A stretch of DNA of 49,434 nucleotides from Clostridiales bacterium (GTDB lineage Bacteria > Bacillota > Clostridia > Lachnospirales > WQUN01): the NCBI GenBank assembly GCA_031287685.1, contig JAITSQ010000018.1, positions 1-49,434 on the forward strand, written 5' to 3'. A program made the position numbers and the translations under genes. The notes under the pieces are model-generated. The model saw only the letters and a program-made list of their open reading frames with translations. It did no database searches and was not told the origin of the DNA. Positions 8,276 to 17,604 of the stretch are shown one piece after another. Every line of letters begins with the position of its first letter. Positions within the stretch are counted from its first letter, which is position 1.

Positions 8276-10117
8276 TTGGGGAAATTTTCTACTTTGGCAG
8301 TGGCGGTCAGCGGTATGAACGCGGCGCAGACGGGGCTTTACGTCACGGGCCACAATATGGCGAACGTGGATACCACCGGCTACACGCGCCAGCAGGCTCT
8401 TCAGCAGGATTTTTATTCGCAGAACATAAGCTACGGCGCGACGGGCGTTAATCAGGTCGGCCTTGGCGTCGATATAGCCGCCATACGGCAGATACGGGAT
8501 AAATTTTACGATATTTCCTACAGAGACCAGGTCGGGAAGCTGAATTTCTACGACGTTAAGGCGAAGGCCGGCCTTGAGATTGAGACGATTATCGGCGAGC
8601 TTCAGAGCCAGTACCGGACGGACTCGGTTTTCAAGGATATGTTTTCTTCGCTTCAGGAGCTTTCGTTCGACCCGCAGAGCCTTGCCACGAGAGAGAATTT
8701 TATCTCTACGGCCATAATGTTCGTGAACAAGGTGGGCAACGTCTACGACCGTATGGTGGAGTATCAGCACAACCTTGATTTGCAGGTGCGCCAGACGGTT
8801 ATGCGCATAAACCAGCTGACGAACGACATAGAGAAATACAACCGCCTTATAATGGACGCGGAGGCCAGCGGGGACAACGCCAACGACTTCCGCGACTGCC
8901 GGAACAACGACCTTGACGAGCTGGCCGCCCTTATTAAGATTGAGTATAAGGAGCAGCTGAACAAGCGTGTTGACGTGACCGCCGAGGGGCACGAGCTTAT
9001 AGTGAACGGCTCCGTGAATAAAATGGGCCTGAAATATATCGACCCTAACTACAGCTTTGTGGAGCCGGTTTTCACGAACAGCAACGACATCCTGCCCTCC
9101 GACGCGAGTAATGTCCTCACCGTGTTTAATTACGCCAAGCCCATAAACCCCGCGACGAAAAACGACAGCGGGCAGCTTAAAGGGCTTATGGTGGCGCGCG
9201 GCATGAAGCCGCTCAACTATTCTTCCCAGGAGCCGTCCGACCCGCGCTTTGACGCGACCGGCGCCCTGGCCATACCCCAGCCCACGCCGCTGGAGCTTAA
9301 CGATTATTACCGGGATTTGTTCAACTGGAATTGCGTAATCCCGCGCGCGCTGCAGGAGTTCGACGTTATAGTGAATAAAGTCGTCACGATGATAAACGAC
9401 TGCGTCGCGCCCTACCGGGAGGTTACGCCCGCCACGGCTCCGCCGACGTACGAAAAAGACCCCGACGGGCCGTATAACCTGTATTACGAGAACACGACGC
9501 TCACGGAGATTTTTGTCCGCAAGAACGGGTATTACGACGCGGCCGGGACGTATCACGAGCCGGACCGGTGGGACGCCGCCACCAACCTTTACAACGAGCC
9601 GGACCCGGATTATTACTACAGCCTTTACACGGCGGGGAATATCGCCGTTAATCCGGCGCTTCTGGCCGACGGCGGGTACAACCTGATTTCCCTGATGACT
9701 CCGGAGGTTCCGGGAGACCCGGACTCCGCGCCGCAAGGCGTTTCGGACAACTCGGTCATCCTGCAGAAGCTCCTGGAGCAATGGAAAAGCGGCATAATCT
9801 CTATATCCCCGGAGGGGCGGCTGAGCGCGGACACCGCAATTTCGGGAGAGAAACTGAACATAGACTCCTCGTATAAATATTTTATATCGAACGAATCCAT
9901 ACAGACGAACGAGTCGCTTAATTTTCTGGACGAACAGTCGACGCTCGCCGTCCAGACGGATAATAAGCGCAAGACGATTTCCGCCGTCTCCCTTGACGAG
10001 GAAATGAAGGCGATGATGATTTATCAGCGCAGCTTCAACGCTTCGGCGCGGCTTGTAAACACGATAGACAGTATGATTGATAAAATCGTGAACGGCACGG
10101 GCAGGGTAGGGCTGTAG
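8276..10117 (+). CDS. flgK: flagellar hook-associated protein FlgK, copy 1
   Basis: 613 aa from a TTG start at 8276, chosen because GGAGGGG lies 7 nt before it; an upstream in-frame TTG at 8246 abuts the flgN stop and has no site of its own. FlgK is the first hook-filament junction protein. The N-terminus shows FSTLAVAVSGMNAAQTGL and GHNMANVDTTGYTRQ. The C-terminus has the heptad pattern ending SARLVNTIDSMIDKIVNG. The central region (about residues 370-460) is rich in Tyr, Asp and Asn (ENTTLTEIFVRKNGYYDAA) and looks variable. It forms an operon with flgM and flgN upstream and the second flgK downstream. Confidence 0.93.
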   Translation: MGKFSTLAVAVSGMNAAQTGLYVTGHNMANVDTTGYTRQQALQQDFYSQNISYGATGVNQVGLGVDIAAIRQIRDKFYDISYRDQVGKLNFYDVKAKAGLEIETIIGELQSQYRTDSVFKDMFSSLQELSFDPQSLATRENFISTAIMFVNKVGNVYDRMVEYQHNLDLQVRQTVMRINQLTNDIEKYNRLIMDAEASGDNANDFRDCRNNDLDELAALIKIEYKEQLNKRVDVTAEGHELIVNGSVNKMGLKYIDPNYSFVEPVFTNSNDILPSDASNVLTVFNYAKPINPATKNDSGQLKGLMVARGMKPLNYSSQEPSDPRFDATGALAIPQPTPLELNDYYRDLFNWNCVIPRALQEFDVIVNKVVTMINDCVAPYREVTPATAPPTYEKDPDGPYNLYYENTTLTEIFVRKNGYYDAAGTYHEPDRWDAATNLYNEPDPDYYYSLYTAGNIAVNPALLADGGYNLISLMTPEVPGDPDSAPQGVSDNSVILQKLLEQWKSGIISISPEGRLSADTAISGEKLNIDSSYKYFISNESIQTNESLNFLDEQSTLAVQTDNKRKTISAVSLDEEMKAMMIYQRSFNASARLVNTIDSMIDKIVNGTGRVGL

Positions 10118-10138
10118 GGTTAAAGCGGGAGGTTAAGT

Positions 10139-12223
10139 ATGAAATCTTCATTTTTTGAGTTTCACGTGGCGTCGAGCGGGCTTTTTACGGCGAAAGCCAA
10201 TCTTCAGGTGACTTCGCACAACGTGGCGAACGCCCAGACGGTCGGCTTTTCGCGCCAGTACGCGGAGCAGAGGGCCTGCTGGCCGCTGACGTTTTATAAC
10301 GGCAAGGGTATGATAGGCACCGGCAGCGAGGTTTACGGCGTCGGCCAGCACCGGGATTTTTATCTTGACAAGAAATATTGGTCGGAGCGCGGCGTGCTGG
10401 GGGAGTATTCCGTTAAGAAAACCCAGATGCAGGCCATGGAAAGCGTGTTTAACGACATTTCGGAGAACGGGCTGACCGGCGTGTTTAACAGCTTTTGGGA
10501 CTGTATGCAGCAGCTTTCCGAAAACTCCGGAGACTCGACGTACAGGACGAACCTCCTGCAGGCGGCGCAGAGCGTCATAAGCCTTGTGCGGCTTGAGGCC
10601 TCCGCGTTTCAGAAACAGCAGCAGGACATCAACAGCGAGGTAAGCGCCGTTGCGGATAAAATCAACAGCATCGGCCAGCAGATCGCCAGTCTTAACCGCC
10701 AGATATACCAGTACGAGATGGACGGCAGCAAGGCCAACGACTTGCGGGATTCCCGCGCGCGGCTTGTAGACGAGCTTTCTCTTTACGTGAACGTCCAGGT
10801 TTCGGAGAAGGAAATGAACGAGGACTACGCGGCGGGCAAATATCCCGACCCGGAGGACAGGAATAAAAGCGACAAGCGTTTCGTCGTGACCATAAACGGC
10901 AAGGAGCTTGTGAACCACTTTGACGCCTGTAAATTCGAGACGCGCCCCCGGATGGAGGGCCACGAGGAGGCCGACGAGGTTATAATCCTGCCGAGGGATT
11001 TGGTTACGGCGGCGGCCAACACGACAATCACCCTGCCCTCCGCCAACAATATGAACCCCGGCGAGGTAATAAAGGCCGGCAGTGTCGTCACGGCGGGCAG
11101 TATAATCAACGGCGCGGCTTACGGCGTGGACACGACCATAGGCGCGGATATCACCGTAACCGGGCAGACGGTCCTGGCGGCGGGGACGACCGTTCCCCTG
11201 ACGTTTAACAACAAGGTCACGATAGGCGGGACCACCTATAATAAGGGGGACGTCGTGCCGGCGGGCATAACCCTGCCGGCGGGCACGGTCGTGTCGCGCT
11301 ATACCCCGCCTTATGACGAGGATATACGAATCGACGGCATAGACCCGGGAGCGGACCACGCGCACAACCCTATGGACATTCCGGGGCTTTACGACGTGTA
11401 CCTGAACGGCGTGAAATTCGACCTCTACTCGCAGAACCTCAAGGGTGAGCTTAAAGGGCTTATCGACGTGCGGGACGGCAACGCCGCCCAAACGGTCATA
11501 GCCGACTCCGACAACCCGAACGCGGGTTTGAGCGTGTATGACACTTCGTTCAAAGGTATTCCGTACTATATGAATCAGCTGAATGAAATGGTGCGTATTT
11601 TCGCGCGCGCCCTGAACGAGGGCGTGGATGCGGACGGCAACCCCATGCCGGGAGTGACGGGCTTTAAGGGCGGCCATTCGCGCAACCCGGACGCTATGCC
11701 GACCGGCCAGCTGTTTTTCACAATGAAGCCGGACGCGTCGGGCGTCAACGCGCCCACCCAGGCGGAGCTTGACGCTATGGGGCTGGGCCTGGACTATAAC
11801 CGAATGAATATATTCAATTTCGCGGTGAATCAGAAACTTATCGACGAGCCGTCCCTGCTGACGGCGGCGCTGGAGGGTTCGCCCAGCCTGCCGAGCGACG
11901 AGAGCGACAACCGTGTCGTGCTCGGCCTGCTCAAGCTGAGGGAGTATACGCACCTGTTCAAGCAGGGCAAGCTGTCGGACTTCATAAACTCCATGTCCTC
12001 GGATCTTGGCACGGACCTCAAACAGGCGTCCGCTTTTGAAAGCAACTACACGGACGTCACAACTATGGTGGATAATCAGCGCATGGAGGTTTCCGGCGTT
12101 GACGTCAACGAGGAAATGATTAATATGGTGAAGTATCAGCAGCTTTATCAGGCGGCCGCCAAGCTGATGAATATTATTGACAGTATTTACGATATTACCG
12201 TGAACAGGCTGGGGACGTGGTAA
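10139..12223 (+). CDS. flgK: flagellar hook-associated protein FlgK, copy 2 (long)
   Basis: 694 aa, a second complete FlgK directly after the first (21 bp gap, GGGAGG site). N-terminal SSGLFTAKANLQVTSHNVAN and C-terminal VDVNEEMINMVKYQQLYQAA are family ends. An insertion of about 100 residues (about 289-391) is built of short beta-type units rich in G, T, V and A, e.g. VTIGGTTYNKGDVVPAG. A related insertion occurs in the next gene, flgL. The two FlgKs differ widely outside their ends, so they may be successive junction rings or alternatives. Which is the functional HAP1 cannot be told from sequence. Confidence 0.92.
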   Translation: MKSSFFEFHVASSGLFTAKANLQVTSHNVANAQTVGFSRQYAEQRACWPLTFYNGKGMIGTGSEVYGVGQHRDFYLDKKYWSERGVLGEYSVKKTQMQAMESVFNDISENGLTGVFNSFWDCMQQLSENSGDSTYRTNLLQAAQSVISLVRLEASAFQKQQQDINSEVSAVADKINSIGQQIASLNRQIYQYEMDGSKANDLRDSRARLVDELSLYVNVQVSEKEMNEDYAAGKYPDPEDRNKSDKRFVVTINGKELVNHFDACKFETRPRMEGHEEADEVIILPRDLVTAAANTTITLPSANNMNPGEVIKAGSVVTAGSIINGAAYGVDTTIGADITVTGQTVLAAGTTVPLTFNNKVTIGGTTYNKGDVVPAGITLPAGTVVSRYTPPYDEDIRIDGIDPGADHAHNPMDIPGLYDVYLNGVKFDLYSQNLKGELKGLIDVRDGNAAQTVIADSDNPNAGLSVYDTSFKGIPYYMNQLNEMVRIFARALNEGVDADGNPMPGVTGFKGGHSRNPDAMPTGQLFFTMKPDASGVNAPTQAELDAMGLGLDYNRMNIFNFAVNQKLIDEPSLLTAALEGSPSLPSDESDNRVVLGLLKLREYTHLFKQGKLSDFINSMSSDLGTDLKQASAFESNYTDVTTMVDNQRMEVSGVDVNEEMINMVKYQQLYQAAAKLMNIIDSIYDITVNRLGTW

Positions 12224-12254
12224 AACGGAATCGCGATAAATTAAGGAGGCTCCT

Positions 12255-13913
12255 ATGCGTATAACCAACCCGATGATAACAAACGGGCTTATGCTCAATA
12301 TACACCGCAACTCAAACTCGCTCAACAAATATTATAACCAGCTTTCGACGGGCAAGAAAATCCAGATGCCGTCGGACGACCCGATTCTCGCGTCGCGCGC
12401 GCTTAAATTCCGCACGAACGTCGCGGAAACGGAGCAGTATATGAAAAACGTGGCGCAGGGCACGTCCTGGATGGAGACGACCGAGGCGGCGTACAACAAC
12501 GTGCTGAAAATCCTGGCCTCAATACGGGACCTTGCGGAGCACGCCGCCAGCGACACCTGCACCTATGAGGACAGGCAGAAATATATCTCCGACATAGCCT
12601 CTCTCAACGAGCAAGTCGGTATGGAGATGAACGTTACTTACGGGGGGCGCTATGTCTTTTCCGGCTACCGGACAGACCAGCCGCCGGTAATCGCCGAAAA
12701 CAACGACACGCTGTATTACACCGGAATTACCCAGTATTTCACGGAACGCGACGTTCAGTACACGATGGGCTACTGGAGAGACCTGACCGCCGTCGGCGGC
12801 TCCGAGGTGGAGGGCGCGCAGGGCACGACTCTCGCCGCGCCGCTGACTTTTCAGATAGGAGACCTTATCCGCGCGGGGACGGTCGTCGGCGCGGCCGTGA
12901 CTATAAACGGAACGGCTTATAACCCGGGGAACAAGATAGAAACGAACGTGACCGTGGCCGGCGCGCCCGTGACGCTTCCGGCGGGTTCGACCCTGCCGCC
13001 GAGGGATATCGCCGTCGTCAAGCTGGCCTATAAGAACCTGACCGCCGCGGATTTGGCGGCTTCGAGCCTGACGCGCGTTTCCCTGAACGACACGGCGAAC
13101 CCCTATTCGACCGTGGGCAACTATATAGTTGAAACCGGGGAGGTCATTGTGGCGGTTGACCCGATAACCGGGCTTGCGGATTTCGCTGGTACCTCCGTCG
13201 GGGGCAGCCCGATCTTCACCGAGGAGTTTAAGTCGCCCGGCGTTTCGTATGACCCGCCGGTGTTCTCCCTGGCGTATGACAAGCAGGGCTTTAAAAAGGG
13301 CGAGCTTAACCCGCAGATTTATTTCCCCTGCACGGACAGGACGCCGGGCAGCCAGACCCTGAACAAAAATTTTAACGCGAATATCCTGACCGATTCCGAC
13401 CATCAGCATTTTGAGTTTGAGTTTTCGGTAAACACGCGCGTGCGCGTTAATTCCAACGCGTATGACGTTTTCACTGACAAAATGTACGGGGATATGCAGG
13501 CGATTCTGGGTAAAATCACCTATATGAACGAATTTAACAAAGAGGACATTCGCACCCGCTTCACCCAGCTCGGCCTGACCGGGGAGGAGCTTGAGGATGC
13601 TGTGGCGCAGGAGACGCAAAAAATCCAGAAAGTGGCGCAGGAGCGTTTTGGCGACTTGATGTCGATGTGCGACAAGCACTTCAGCAAGATAACCGAGGAA
13701 CACACCGACCTGGGCAGCCGCATGAAGCGTATGGAGCTTATCCAGACGCGGCTTCAGGACGACCGCGTCAACTACACCAAGCTAATGAGCGACAACGAGG
13801 ATGTGGATTTCGCGGACGCCATGATGCACCTGTCGAGCCTTGAGGCCATCTATGAGGCTTCCCTCAAGACCGGCAGCAACATTATTCAGCTGACGCTCGC
13901 CAATTATATTTAA
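12255..13913 (+). CDS. flgL: flagellar hook-associated protein FlgL, unusually long
   Basis: 552 aa, against about 300 for typical FlgL (HAP3). N-terminal MRITNPMITNGLMLNIHRNS, QLSTGKKIQMPSDDP and ASRALKFR are diagnostic. The C-terminus has the heptad helix around ADAMMHLSSLEAIYEASLKT. The extra length is a central block (about residues 165-370). Within it, residues about 189-255 carry G/T/V/A-rich units (VTINGTAYNPGNKI, LPAGSTLPP) resembling the insert of the second FlgK. AAGGAGG precedes the ATG. The gene closes the flgM-flgL operon; the yviE gene found next in Bacillus is absent. Confidence 0.93.
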   Translation: MRITNPMITNGLMLNIHRNSNSLNKYYNQLSTGKKIQMPSDDPILASRALKFRTNVAETEQYMKNVAQGTSWMETTEAAYNNVLKILASIRDLAEHAASDTCTYEDRQKYISDIASLNEQVGMEMNVTYGGRYVFSGYRTDQPPVIAENNDTLYYTGITQYFTERDVQYTMGYWRDLTAVGGSEVEGAQGTTLAAPLTFQIGDLIRAGTVVGAAVTINGTAYNPGNKIETNVTVAGAPVTLPAGSTLPPRDIAVVKLAYKNLTAADLAASSLTRVSLNDTANPYSTVGNYIVETGEVIVAVDPITGLADFAGTSVGGSPIFTEEFKSPGVSYDPPVFSLAYDKQGFKKGELNPQIYFPCTDRTPGSQTLNKNFNANILTDSDHQHFEFEFSVNTRVRVNSNAYDVFTDKMYGDMQAILGKITYMNEFNKEDIRTRFTQLGLTGEELEDAVAQETQKIQKVAQERFGDLMSMCDKHFSKITEEHTDLGSRMKRMELIQTRLQDDRVNYTKLMSDNEDVDFADAMMHLSSLEAIYEASLKTGSNIIQLTLANYI

Positions 13914-13918
13914 GCGGT

Positions 13919-13943
13919 TATAGCGATTTTGAAAATTGCTATA
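13919..13943. repeat. R2 palindrome (TATAGCgATTTT type)
   Basis: A 25-bp near-perfect palindrome, TATAGCGATTTT then G then AAAATTGCTATA, immediately after the flgL stop. Related sequence occurs at 17527, 37762, 37992 and 49290, usually next to R1 repeats. Confidence 0.7.
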
Positions 13944-13950
13944 TTCATAG

Positions 13951-14060
13951 GGCAAGAAGGGGGCTTTGGCCCGCCTAAATTTTTTTAGGCGAGCCAAAAC
14001 ACCGAGCAAGAAGGGGGCTTTGGGCGGTCTAAATCTTTTTAGGCGCCCCAAAGCCCCTTT
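13951..14060. repeat. two tandem R1 palindromic repeats after flgL
   Basis: Two adjoining copies of the dispersed repeat R1. The arm GCAAGAAGGGGGCTTT leads to a stem-loop (GGCCCGCCTAAA with TTTAGGCGAGCC), then AAACACCGAGCAAG starts the next copy. Its stem (GGGCGG..TAAA with TTTAGGCGCCCC) has a different sequence but still largely pairs. No coding potential. The pair separates the flgL operon from the fliW promoter. Confidence 0.8.
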
Positions 14061-14110
14061 TTCATAAAAAAAAATAACGCGCGCGAAACGGAATTTTAGC
14101 TGATATCAGC

Positions 14111-14139
14111 TTGACTTACAGGGAAAGATATAGTATAAT
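14111..14139 (+). promoter_or_regulatory. sigma-A promoter of fliW-csrA
   Basis: TTGACT, 17 nt spacer, TATAAT, 41 nt before the fliW ATG. It gives fliW-csrA a promoter independent of the flgM-flgL operon. Confidence 0.8.
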
Positions 14140-14180
14140 AAACGCGCGGCTCAGCCAAGTTTTTAAGAGAGGTGGTATGT

Positions 14181-14654
14181 ATGATTTTACCGACGCAGCA
14201 TTTCGGGGAGATTGAAATCTCCGAGGAACAGATAATAACGTTTGAGGGCGGCCTGCCGGGTTTTCCGGAGGATCTCCGCTTTATAATCATCGAGGACGGA
14301 GAGCCGGAAAGCCCGTTTTGCTGGCTTCAGTCCGTGGACGACACGGACACCTGTTTCATCTTAATGGACGTGTTTTCGTCGAATTTTCCGGATTACGCGC
14401 CGGAGCTTCTGCCGGAGGAGGTGCTCTCCCTGGGGGAATTTAACAAGGAAACGGCCAAAGATTTCCTCATATATAACATCGTCGTACTGCCGGAGGATTC
14501 AAGCAAGATGTCCGTAAATCTTCTCGCGCCGGTGCTCATAAACCAGGCGGCCCGGCGGGGGGCGCAGTTAATCGCCCAGAACGCGGACGAAAAGGGCTAT
14601 ACTGTGCGCCACTACATACTCGGCGCGGATTCAGCCGAAAGCGAGGGGTTATAA
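14181..14654 (+). CDS. fliW: flagellar assembly factor FliW
   Basis: 157 aa, normal length. Family landmarks are [21 protein letters not shown] at the start and a middle [16 protein letters not shown]. FliW binds either flagellin or CsrA; when flagellin is scarce it captures CsrA, releasing flagellin mRNA for translation. ATG 14181 is chosen over GTG 14172 because AGAGGTGG lies at proper distance. Its stop overlaps the csrA ATG (TAATG), giving coupled synthesis of the antagonist pair. Confidence 0.95.
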   Translation: MILPTQHFGEIEISEEQIITFEGGLPGFPEDLRFIIIEDGEPESPFCWLQSVDDTDTCFILMDVFSSNFPDYAPELLPEEVLSLGEFNKETAKDFLIYNIVVLPEDSSKMSVNLLAPVLINQAARRGAQLIAQNADEKGYTVRHYILGADSAESEGL

Positions 14655-14896
14655 TGCTGGCCTTGACCCGGAAAAAAGGCGAATCTATTATGATTGGCGA
14701 CAATATAGAGGTCGTCGTGCTTGACTGGCGCGGAGAGCAAATAAAACTGGGCATAGTCGCCCCGAAGGAGATACCTGTGCATAGAAAAGAAATATACGAG
14801 CAGATTCAGGCAGAGAACAAACAGGCGCGGTTTTCCGGCGGCGCGGGCTTTGAGCAGCTGAAGGAAATTAAGAAAAAGAAACCGCGGGAGCTGTAA
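14654..14896 (+). CDS. csrA: translational repressor CsrA
   Basis: 80 aa, beginning [16 protein letters not shown] with [15 protein letters not shown] and the RNA-contact segment [13 protein letters not shown], all diagnostic. CsrA binds GGA motifs presented in hairpin loops and at ribosome binding sites. Likely targets in this window are the two flagellin leaders at 44155 and 49149. The C-terminal tail ([21 protein letters not shown] region) is somewhat longer and more basic than in enterobacteria, as is usual where FliW controls CsrA allosterically. Confidence 0.96.
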   Translation: MLALTRKKGESIMIGDNIEVVVLDWRGEQIKLGIVAPKEIPVHRKEIYEQIQAENKQARFSGGAGFEQLKEIKKKKPREL

Positions 14897-14918
14897 GTTT
14901 CGCGGAAGGGACGCCGGC

Positions 14919-14971
14919 CCGGTGTTTTGGTTTGTCTAAAAAGATTTAGACAAACCAAAGCCCCCTTCTTG
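14919..14971. repeat. R1 palindromic repeat after csrA
   Basis: A full R1 copy in the opposite orientation to those at 13951: GGTGTTTT, stem GGTTTGTCTAAA with TTTAGACAAACC, then AAAGCCCCCTTCTTG. The stem pairs perfectly. Its right edge forms the first half of the TTGACA box of the next promoter. Confidence 0.85.
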
Positions 14972-14998
14972 ACATGTCCCCGGCGGATATATTATAAT
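14969..14998 (+). promoter_or_regulatory. sigma-A promoter of the chemoreceptor gene
   Basis: TTGACA at 14969-14974, 18 nt spacer, TATAAT at 14993-14998, 36 nt before the ATG. The TTG of the -35 box is the last three bases of the R1 repeat. Confidence 0.75.
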
Positions 14999-15034
14999 GG
15001 CGTTATATAAATTATTTCTGAGGAGGCGCAATTT

Positions 15035-17359
15035 ATGAACTGGTTCAAAAATTTGAAAATTCACGGCAAACTTATGACGGCTTTTTTGGCTATAACGGCG
15101 TTTCTTGTGCTGTTGGCGGCGATTTCCGTTAAGAACAGCCGGGACTCGGACGCGAGGTACTCAAACCTGATTGACTTTACTGTCGAGGGCGTGAACACTA
15201 TAAACGACTCGTATAAGGAATACATAAAAGCCGGGCGCGCCGCGAGGGATATGATTATAGACTTCTATCAGGGCGACGCGGAGTCTCGCGCGTCTCTGGA
15301 GGCCGCGCACGACAGCTTCAACTCCGTGGTTGGCAATACGGTTGAATATCTGAATAAATACGACAAAGAAATCAGAGCGAAGAACCCGGACTCCGCCACG
15401 GAGGCCAAGCAGTCGAGGAAAGAGCTGGTCGACCGGATTGAAAGCGGCCTTCAAGACTACAAGAACTCGGGAGAGGAGCTGTATAAATATATAAAAGACG
15501 GCTTAGAGTATGAGGCGAAAAACGGGGAATACTCCATAGAGGAATGGGAGCTCCAGGACAAGGAGCTTAAAGCCAAGCTCGCTAATATGATAGCGATTAC
15601 CGATATAGTTACGGCGGATATGGACGCCTTGATGGGCGAGCTTAAACACTCCGCGACGCAAGTCAATGCGGACGTCACGAATTATAACGAGCGCACCGTG
15701 GCCATACGAATCATCATAAGCTCGGTGACGCTGATTCTGACGGTAATCATAGCCCTGCTGGTGGCCGATATTATCCGCAAGCCGCTTGTGGCTATAAACG
15801 AGGCTATGAAGCAAGTGGCGCTGGGTAATTTCGCGGGCCTGAATCTGCGCACCAATATGGCCGACGAGATTGCCGGGGTGGGCAACGCCGCCGCGGACGT
15901 CACCGAAACTGTGGAGGGTATTATTTCCTCTATGCTTGAGGTGGCGCAGGCCATACAGGCGGGCGATATTGAGCGCCGCCTGCCCACGGTGGGCCTGCGG
16001 GGCGAGTACCTCAAAATGGCCGAAGCGGCCAACAAAATGATAGGGGAAACCATAGACGATACCCTGCTCGCGGTGGCCCTGGCGGAGAAGCTCTCCGACG
16101 GGCAGTTTGATATGGACATCCCGGTATTGCCGGGCAAAAAAGTCATCTTGACGACTACTTTTGAGGCCGTGCGCGGCAACCTTCGCGCCGTGGTCGGCGA
16201 TATTATGACGCTGGTGGACCTGGCCCAAAAAGGCGAGCTGTCCAAACCCGCCGACGCGTCCAAATACCGGGGCGGGTGGAACACCGTCGTTTCCGGCATA
16301 AACGGCATACTGGAGGCCTGCCGGATTCCGCTCAGCGAAATCCAGGAGGTTATGAGCGGCCTGGCGGACGGGGATTTGAGCGTGTCCGTAAAAGGGCAGT
16401 ACAAAGGGCGCTTCGGAAGCCTCGCGGAGGCGGGCAACAAGACCGTCAGCACCGTCGCTACTTATGTTAAGGAGATTGAAAGCGTCCTGACCAGTATGGC
16501 GGAGCAGGATTTGAGTATCCGCGTCACGCGGGAATATATAGGGGATTACGCGCCTATCCGCCGTTCGCTCGACAAGATTCTGGATAACTTCAACCAGCTT
16601 GTGAAGTCCATATCCACCTCCGCGGAGCAAGTGGCGCTCGGCGCCCGGCAGATTTCCGAATCCAGTATGAGCCTGGCCACGAACTCCACCGAGCAGGCGG
16701 CGGCGGTTGAGGAGCTGTCCGCGTCGCTCTCTATGATTTCCGAGCAGACCCAGAGCAACGCCGAGAACGCCAACAAGGCGGATTCTCTGGCCCGCTCCGC
16801 CAAGGAAACCGGCGTTAAGGGCAACAACGAGATGAGCGGTATGCTTCAGTCTATGAACGACATAAACGAAGCCTCCAAGAGTATAGGGCGGATTATTAAG
16901 GTTATTGACGATATAGCTTTCCAGACGAACCTGCTGGCGCTCAACGCGGCTGTTGAGGCTGCCCGCGCGGGCGAGCACGGCAAGGGTTTCGCGGTTGTGG
17001 CGGAGGAGGTGCGCGCGCTGGCCGGGCGCAGCGCCGAAGCCGCCAAGGAAACGAGCGAGCTTATCGAACATTCCCTTGAGATAACCGAAACCGGCTCAAA
17101 GACCGCCAACCGCACCGCCGACGCTCTTTCGGAGATTATTCAGCAGATTGAGGATATTTCGAGCGTGATTTCGGACGTGTCGCTGGCCTCAAATGAGCAG
17201 AACGAGAGCATTACCCAGATTACGGAGGGGCTTTCGCAAATAGCCGACGCTACGCAGAAAAACACCGCCACGAGCGAGGAATCGGCGGCCAGCGCGGAGG
17301 AGCTGTCGAGCCAGTCGGACATGCTGTACAGCAATGTGTCCGGCTTCAAGTTCAGGTAA
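15035..17359 (+). CDS. methyl-accepting chemotaxis protein with a poly-HAMP region
   Basis: 774 aa membrane receptor. TM1 is about residues 13-32. A helical extracellular sensor domain of about 190 residues (four-helix-bundle type, no recognised ligand motif) follows. TM2 is about 226-247. Next comes an unusually long stretch (about 250-530) of several HAMP-like units, marked by recurring 'GDxxxxxx' turns ([36 protein letters not shown]). The C-terminal MA signalling domain has its tip at [20 protein letters not shown] (about 627-646). It ends VSGFKFR without the NWETF-type CheR/CheB tether. AGGAGG precedes the ATG. Confidence 0.95.
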   Translation: MNWFKNLKIHGKLMTAFLAITAFLVLLAAISVKNSRDSDARYSNLIDFTVEGVNTINDSYKEYIKAGRAARDMIIDFYQGDAESRASLEAAHDSFNSVVGNTVEYLNKYDKEIRAKNPDSATEAKQSRKELVDRIESGLQDYKNSGEELYKYIKDGLEYEAKNGEYSIEEWELQDKELKAKLANMIAITDIVTADMDALMGELKHSATQVNADVTNYNERTVAIRIIISSVTLILTVIIALLVADIIRKPLVAINEAMKQVALGNFAGLNLRTNMADEIAGVGNAAADVTETVEGIISSMLEVAQAIQAGDIERRLPTVGLRGEYLKMAEAANKMIGETIDDTLLAVALAEKLSDGQFDMDIPVLPGKKVILTTTFEAVRGNLRAVVGDIMTLVDLAQKGELSKPADASKYRGGWNTVVSGINGILEACRIPLSEIQEVMSGLADGDLSVSVKGQYKGRFGSLAEAGNKTVSTVATYVKEIESVLTSMAEQDLSIRVTREYIGDYAPIRRSLDKILDNFNQLVKSISTSAEQVALGARQISESSMSLATNSTEQAAAVEELSASLSMISEQTQSNAENANKADSLARSAKETGVKGNNEMSGMLQSMNDINEASKSIGRIIKVIDDIAFQTNLLALNAAVEAARAGEHGKGFAVVAEEVRALAGRSAEAAKETSELIEHSLEITETGSKTANRTADALSEIIQQIEDISSVISDVSLASNEQNESITQITEGLSQIADATQKNTATSEESAASAEELSSQSDMLYSNVSGFKFR

Positions 17360-17366
17360 AAACAAC

Positions 17367-17402
17367 CGAGCAAGAGGCTGCCTAAAAGTATTCAGGCGGC
17401 TT
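17367..17402. repeat. degenerate R1 repeat after the chemoreceptor
   Basis: ACCGAGCAAGAGGCT followed by a short hairpin (GCCT with AGGC). It matches the R1 arm but is shortened and lacks the GGGGG block. Confidence 0.4.
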
Positions 17403-17412
17403 AAATAAAAGA

Positions 17413-17465
17413 AGAACCCCGCTTCAGCGGCCTGTTTACTTGGCGTTGAGGAGGGGTTCTTTTTT
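17413..17465 (+). terminator. terminator of the chemoreceptor gene
   Basis: AGAACCCC pairs with GGGGTTCT, followed by a T run (17459-17465). The loop is large (about 32 nt), partly paired inside. Confidence 0.6.
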
Positions 17466-17490
17466 GAGTATCGCCGTCCCGAAAGCGGCG

Positions 17491-17520
17491 AAAAAAGCCG
17501 AAGGTCTGTCTCCGGCTTTT
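17491..17520 (-). terminator. terminator of the murB operon
   Basis: On the minus strand AAAAGCCG pairs with CGGCTTTT and runs into six T. It lies downstream of murB, facing the chemoreceptor terminator; it could work on both strands. Confidence 0.6.
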
Positions 17521-17526
17521 CAAATA

Positions 17527-17590
17527 TAGCGATTCCACGTTTTACTTGCTTTCAGCAAAAGAATTTTGCTTATGTAAAACGGAATCGCTA
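17527..17590. repeat. R2-like inverted repeat
   Basis: TAGCGATTCC-ACGTTTTAC at the left pairs with GTAAAACGGAATCGCTA at the right, apart from a 2-nt bulge. The centre (CTTTCAGCAAAAGAATTTTG) contains a smaller palindrome. A half of the same sequence, AAAACGGAATCGCGAT, lies at 12224, just after the second flgK. Confidence 0.6.
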
Positions 17591-17604
17591 ATGACTGACT
17601 TAAA

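Noticed and set aside
7925-9781. 618-codon open frame antisense to flgN and flgK
   Set aside because: It mirrors the GC-rich codon pattern of flgK, with Val/Arg-rich composition and no family motifs; flgK on the other strand is certain.
10148-12328. 726-codon open frame antisense to the second flgK
   Set aside because: Same shadow effect; the predicted protein is an improbable His/Arg/Val mixture without domains.
13951-14060. CRISPR-like array from the two adjoining R1 units
   Set aside because: Only two units at a site, no constant spacer length, no cas genes; the repeat arms and hairpin fit a REP-like family instead.
14919-14971. R1 copies in general as rho-independent terminators
   Set aside because: Most copies end in CTTCTTG or GAGCAAG with no T run; only the copy at 36629 forms a true terminator with extra bases.
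15503-17071. 522-codon open frame antisense to the chemoreceptor
   Set aside because: Shadow of a strongly coding gene; no ribosome site and no recognisable domain.
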